DNA from: JBMZCV01 sp049613665
GTDB taxonomy: Bacteria > Bacteroidota > Bacteroidia > Chitinophagales > UBA2359
Assembly: GCA_049613665.1 (NCBI GenBank)
Contig: JBMZCV010000182.1
Coordinates: forward strand, 1 to 10,089
Direction: 5' to 3'
DNA: 10,089 nucleotides
Both the position numbers and the translations under genes were made by a program. The notes below the pieces were generated by a model. That model had not been told where the DNA came from. It was given only the letters and a program-made list of their open reading frames with translations, and did not search any database. Numbering within the stretch: the first letter of the stretch is position 1; each line of letters begins with the position of its first letter. This document shows, one piece after another, positions 6,946 to 10,089 of the stretch.

Positions 6946-6997
6946 ATTTGTTTTTACATAAAAATATAAAAAAATGTATTTTTATATAAAAACAAAT
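6946..6997. repeat. Long inverted repeat next to the receptor terminator
   Basis: Arms of 21 bp at 6946-6966 and 6977-6997 pair with one mismatch around a 10-nt spacer. The left arm is a perfect complement of the start of repeat A (6041-6061), while the right arm is the start of repeat B. It could act as a second terminator stem for receptor transcripts or mark an element end. Confidence 0.75.
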
Positions 6998-7088
6998 GAC
7001 ACACCTAAAAAAAATTAGATATGCCATTTCTGAAATGATATTTATTTTAAAGAAAGTTATTCTTTAAAACTCATGCGAAAATTTCAAC
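6977..7088. repeat. 112-bp direct repeat, copy B
   Basis: Native copy. It spans the last 25 bp of the receptor gene (7064-7088), the spacer and the terminator hairpin. It differs from copy A at 6986, 6999, 7012 and 7062. Because the receptor reading frame continues through it, this is the likely source of copy A. Confidence 0.95.
6994..7029 (-). terminator. Terminator of the TonB receptor gene, copy B
   Basis: The stem 6994-7001 with 7022-7029 has one A/C opposition on the plus strand that becomes a G/U wobble in the minus-strand RNA. A GTTTTTA tract follows on the minus strand. It lies about 34 bp past the receptor stop codon. Confidence 0.8.
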
Positions 7089-9640
7089 GTAAAGTTACGA
7101 GGAGCATCCATGAGAGCTGGACGCAAAGCATATTCTGCATTTGTAATATTTTTTACTACTAAAGAAAACTGAGATTTTTCGGTGATATTGTAAAGCACAC
7201 GAGCATCAAGAATGATAGTAGGGCCATTAGTGTTTTCTCTAAAGTTTTCGATACCTGGAAGAAACTTGTTAAATGCTTCATCAATGGCTTCCATAAAGCT
7301 GAAATAGCGGAATGAAACACCTGGCGTAAATTTGCCTAATTTTATTTCAGAGTCTAACTTGAATGTATGCTGAAAACGGTATTTCAAGATATTTTTACTA
7401 GCAGAAGATAATACTTGCTGTACTTCATCGAAGTTTTGGAAAGTAGGCAAAATATAAGTATAACCTGCCAAAATGCCCATTTCTTTACCGAACAAATCGC
7501 CTGTTCCTGCAATAGAAATATCGCTACCAATGATGCGAGTATTACCGATATTTACAGACTGAAAACCAACAGCATCGCTAGGTACATTTACAACAGTTGT
7601 ATCAAGCTCTGGCCAAAGTGGCTCAACACCCAAAAACGGCACACCGTCACGAATGATGTTTAACAAAGTACCACTTGCACCAAAAGTAAATTCCATCATA
7701 TTGTTGTACTCGTTGATAAAGGCAGATACATCGACAAAACCTTTCCAATCAGATATTTTTAATCCTTGCTTGAAACCTAACTCTGCACTCCAGCCTGTTT
7801 CAGAAGTTAAATCTGCATTTGGATAAATACCCACAGGAACAGAAATTCCGCTTACTGTAACAGCACCTAAATCAGTACGTACAAATTTTTCGGCAATAGT
7901 AGGAAAACGATAACCTTGCCCAACAGAAGCACGAATAAAGGTTGCTTGGCCAGCTTCATAGTTTATACCTGCACGAAATACAGGGCGTGATTCTGCCTCG
8001 CTACCTGTCAATATATTGTATTCGTATCTGCTACCTAAAGAGACATTCAATTTGTTGAAAAACTTTTTGTCTAATTGCAAGTAAGCGGCTGCATTTGTAG
8101 AGCTAAAAATTGTATTTCCTGTGCTATCTCTATACAATTCGGCATCTACTGTTCCGTAAGTGCTAGAAACACCTGCCGTAATGGTAAAATCAATATCTTC
8201 AAAACGCTTTTGAAACTGATATTCTCCGTAGTAAAGGTCTGAAAGCGTACTTTGGTCAGTATCTGTGTAGTTGTCGCTTTTGAAATAACGACCTAAAATT
8301 TTGTGTCTTACACCACTTCCTGCATTAAAATACTCCATAAATGGGTCAATCGTCCAACGCAAACCTTTGTTGTTAATCGGTGGTGTTGCACTCCAAAGCT
8401 CATAAGCACCTGCCATTCCTCTAGGATAATCGCTTTCAGCCATTGATGCGTCAGGTGTCCATTTTTGGCTTTCTTCGTTCCATTCTACCATATCTTGCGA
8501 CCATGCAGTTTCGTTAGCTTCCGCATTCCAAATCAAGAAAGTACCACTTGTATTTATTTGTGTATTGATATTTAAACCAACAGAAAGACCTGGCACACTC
8601 GGCACACGATAGCGAGTATTGATATTGAAACGACCACGTCTTTCATATGAGCCACGTCGCCAGCTATCTTGGTCAAAATAATAACCACCTAGCACAAGGT
8701 CGAAGTTATTGAATTTTTGGCGATGAGCAAATGAAATACCACTTTCTTGTGGATATTTGTTGCCCCACCAATTTTTTTGAACCGTATCTATTGGCACATT
8801 TATATCCATGATTTCTTGGCCATCAAGGCCTGTTCTTCTCAATGTATCAGCAAAAGTGACTACCTCTGAGTTGCGAGGATTTTGGTACAAAGTAGAAAAC
8901 AAACTTATTTTCGTATAAGGTTCTGATTTTGGGTAAGCAGTACGCAAGTTGATAATACCATTCAAGGCAGAAGAACCATAAAGGGCAGAAGAAGCACCTT
9001 TGATAATCTCTATTTGCTCTAGGTTTTCGATAGGCAAAAAGCTCCAATTTGGAAAGCCAGCATCAGCCGTCAAAACAGGAATATCGTCCATCAACAGCAA
9101 CACACGGCTACCTGCACCATAAGAAAAACCACTACCACCACGAATATTGGCTTGGCCATCAATTACATCAACGCCAGGCACTTTTTCGACTGCTTGCTCA
9201 ATAGAAGCTGTTTGGCTGTTTTCTACCAAAGTAGGCTTGATTACTTCGAGCGAAACGGTCTGTTCACCCAATTTTTGCTCAAACTTGCTACCTGTTACTA
9301 CCACTTGGTCAAGGCCAATAGCTTCTTCCACAAGTGCAATATCTAAGGTTTTGATGTCGCCAGCCACAAAACTTTCAGTTATCGTTTTGTCGGAATAACT
9401 CACATAGCTAAATTTTAGGGTATGTGTGCCAGCAGGCAAATTCATCGTATATAAACCATCAAAGTCAGTAATTGCTCCTACAAGTTCGCCATCTACGGTT
9501 GTCGAAATATTGACACCCGGAATAGTTTCCTTTGTTTCGCTATCGGTCACAACGCCTTTTAGCGTAGCATTTTGAGCAAAAGCCCAAGTAGAAAACAAGC
9601 TACATGCTAGAAATGCGATAAAGTGTATCTTTTTTTTCAT
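7064..9640 (-). CDS. TonB-dependent outer-membrane receptor
   Basis: An 858-residue outer-membrane active transporter driven by the TonB-ExbB-ExbD complex. The signal peptide is about 1-22, with cleavage after AFA and before Q23. A carboxypeptidase-regulatory-like domain follows at about 25-105 (LKGVVTDSETKETIPGVNIS), typical of Bacteroidota receptors. The plug domain spans about 111-236, starting at DQVVVTG and including NIRGGSGFSYGAGSRV, LLMDDIPV and ENLEQIEIIKGASSALYGSSALNGIINL-type plug residues around 206-232. The remaining 620 or so residues alternate aromatic strands and long loops of the 22-strand barrel, ending in KFSHEF with the C-terminal phenylalanine used in barrel insertion. The substrate cannot be assigned: no SusD partner or siderophore gene is adjacent. 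It appears to be transcribed alone. Its last 25 bp are duplicated at 6128-6152. Confidence 0.95.
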   Translation of the reverse strand: MKKKIHFIAFLACSLFSTWAFAQNATLKGVVTDSETKETIPGVNISTTVDGELVGAITDFDGLYTMNLPAGTHTLKFSYVSYSDKTITESFVAGDIKTLDIALVEEAIGLDQVVVTGSKFEQKLGEQTVSLEVIKPTLVENSQTASIEQAVEKVPGVDVIDGQANIRGGSGFSYGAGSRVLLLMDDIPVLTADAGFPNWSFLPIENLEQIEIIKGASSALYGSSALNGIINLRTAYPKSEPYTKISLFSTLYQNPRNSEVVTFADTLRRTGLDGQEIMDINVPIDTVQKNWWGNKYPQESGISFAHRQKFNNFDLVLGGYYFDQDSWRRGSYERRGRFNINTRYRVPSVPGLSVGLNINTQINTSGTFLIWNAEANETAWSQDMVEWNEESQKWTPDASMAESDYPRGMAGAYELWSATPPINNKGLRWTIDPFMEYFNAGSGVRHKILGRYFKSDNYTDTDQSTLSDLYYGEYQFQKRFEDIDFTITAGVSSTYGTVDAELYRDSTGNTIFSSTNAAAYLQLDKKFFNKLNVSLGSRYEYNILTGSEAESRPVFRAGINYEAGQATFIRASVGQGYRFPTIAEKFVRTDLGAVTVSGISVPVGIYPNADLTSETGWSAELGFKQGLKISDWKGFVDVSAFINEYNNMMEFTFGASGTLLNIIRDGVPFLGVEPLWPELDTTVVNVPSDAVGFQSVNIGNTRIIGSDISIAGTGDLFGKEMGILAGYTYILPTFQNFDEVQQVLSSASKNILKYRFQHTFKLDSEIKLGKFTPGVSFRYFSFMEAIDEAFNKFLPGIENFRENTNGPTIILDARVLYNITEKSQFSLVVKNITNAEYALRPALMDAPRNFTLKFSHEF

Positions 9641-9707
9641 AAAAATAAAGTTTTGTATGTTTGATTTATGAACTTAATGTTAAATTTAGCAATATTAAAT
9701 AGTCAGA

Positions 9708-9715
9708 CAAAAATA
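9708..9715 (-). promoter_or_regulatory. Candidate -7 box of the TonB receptor
   Basis: On the minus strand this reads TATTTTTG, matching TAnnTTTG, 67 bp upstream of the start codon. No TTG is found at the expected -33 distance, so support is weak. If real, transcription would begin just downstream of the 9726-9767 hairpin, leaving that structure outside the mRNA. Confidence 0.3.
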
Positions 9716-9725
9716 AATATACATC

Positions 9726-9767
9726 TCGTTGAAGCTAACACGCTGAACATCAATGTGTTAGCAACGA
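9726..9767. repeat. Bulged inverted repeat upstream of the TonB receptor
   Basis: TCGTT (9726-9730) pairs with AACGA (9763-9767), and GCTAACAC (9734-9741) pairs with GTGTTAGC (9755-9762). A 3-nt GAA bulge lies on one side and the loop is 13 nt. Thirteen paired positions with clear G/C content stand out in this AT-rich region. No T run follows on either side, so it is not a standard terminator. It could be an operator for a dimeric regulator, a leader structure or part of an unannotated small RNA. Confidence 0.6.
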
Positions 9768-10057
9768 ATCGACCGTTTATTAAATAGTGCTTGGCACTTA
9801 TTGATGCTAATTTATTAGTTTTTTGGAAATACTATTTGTTCAGATGTGATAGTTTAAAAAAAATACCACGTTTAAGCTAGTGCAAAGCTTTTTCTTTCAA
9901 TAATAAGAAATAAATGACCTATTTTTATAGCCAAAAGAGTTAAATGCAAAAAATAATTACATATCGTATTTTTATAAAAATGTAATTTTTCACATCTTCA
10001 AAATTTGAATCAACTTGGTTTACAATGTAATAAGTCAATAGTTTGGACATTTATACA

Positions 10058-10089
10058 TTTTTTTATCAAAGGCTTAAACATACTATTTT
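10058..10089. repeat. Short interspersed repeat, copy 2 (cut by window end)
   Basis: Matches 5982-6013 at 29 of 32 positions and continues to the final base of the window. Its full extent lies outside the sequence given. Confidence 0.5.

Larger units (their letters stand above)
6041..7088. mobile_element. Candidate inserted toxin-antitoxin cassette between 112-bp direct repeats
   Basis: The PIN toxin-antitoxin operon lies between direct repeats A (6041-6152) and B (6977-7088), offset by 936 bp and differing at only four positions. B contains the true 3' end and terminator of the receptor gene; A is a detached copy of it. Bases 6946-6966, at the antitoxin side, are a perfect reverse complement of 6041-6061, giving 21-bp inverted ends. 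No transposase or recombinase is present and no target-site duplication was found at those ends. Recombination of a circle carrying the homologous segment, or tandem duplication followed by replacement, would explain the repeats. The repeats are directly visible; mobility is inferred. Confidence 0.5.
9641..10089. other. Gene-free upstream region of the TonB receptor
   Basis: 449 bp without a credible coding region. It contains a candidate -7 box (9708-9715), a strong bulged hairpin (9726-9767), small AT palindromes at 9968-9981 and 9997-10009, and a short repeat at the right edge. No B12, TPP or other known riboswitch signature was recognised. Confidence 0.6.

Noticed and set aside
5202..7088. 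Integron cassette array with attC sites
   Set aside because: Gene-plus-hairpin spacing is suggestive, but no attC core boxes were found at the repeats and no integrase is present.
7415..9398. Further open frames, on both strands, inside the TonB receptor gene
   Set aside because: All overlap a complete receptor with continuous family features from signal peptide to terminal phenylalanine.
9641..9800. Cobalamin or other riboswitch ahead of the receptor
   Set aside because: No conserved B12-box or other known riboswitch core was seen; the single hairpin is not enough.
9874..9897. AAGCT/AGCTT hairpin followed by a T-rich tract on the plus strand
   Set aside because: The stem is only 5 bp with a 7-nt loop, and no plus-strand gene ends before it.

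Overview
The window looks like chromosomal DNA of a low-GC member of the Bacteroidota. Evidence: start codons sit behind A/T-rich leaders with no Shine-Dalgarno sequence, a TAnnTTTG-type -7 box precedes katG, and a SusC/FecA-style TonB-dependent receptor carries an N-terminal carboxypeptidase-regulatory-like domain and ends in phenylalanine. A cytophagal lineage is my guess; genus and species cannot be read from the sequence. No rRNA, tRNA, CRISPR array, transposase or integrase gene was seen.

Layout, left to right. (1) 1-2085: a palindromic repeat, then a minus-strand Rad50/SMC-like ATPase with a two-CxxC zinc hook and a degenerate Walker B motif. It resembles the SMC subunits of anti-phage systems, but no nuclease partner lies in the window. 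(2) 2232-4541: katG, a complete catalase-peroxidase with all key residues, its own terminator and a recognisable -7 promoter box. (3) 4656-4985: a plus-strand small protein resembling Imm33-like immunity proteins, with no toxin beside it. (4) 4986-5326: a gene-free convergent junction holding two more copies of the palindromic repeat and a minus-strand terminator. (5) 5327-5797: a four-helix membrane protein resembling the DUF1772 family. (6) 6041-7088: a two-gene antitoxin/PIN-toxin module between 112-bp direct repeats. (7) 7064-9640: a complete TonB-dependent outer-membrane receptor, followed by a 449-bp gene-free region with a strong bulged hairpin.

The main observation is architectural. 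The right-hand 112-bp repeat includes the last 25 bp of the receptor gene plus its terminator. The left-hand repeat is a second copy of the same sequence, lying directly against the 3' end of the PIN toxin gene, so the toxin's TAG stop borrows its last base from the receptor remnant. The toxin-antitoxin module therefore appears to have been inserted at, or duplicated with, the receptor's terminator. A 57-bp core of this repeat occurs a third time, identically, behind the membrane-protein gene, so three consecutive minus-strand units end in the same hairpin terminator. A 21-bp inverted copy of the left repeat's end lies beside the right repeat.

No shared pathway links the genes. katG (peroxide detoxification) and the receptor (nutrient uptake) look like housekeeping functions. 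The SMC-like ATPase, the immunity-like protein and the toxin-antitoxin pair look like accessory genes placed between them, with hairpin repeats at most of the boundaries.
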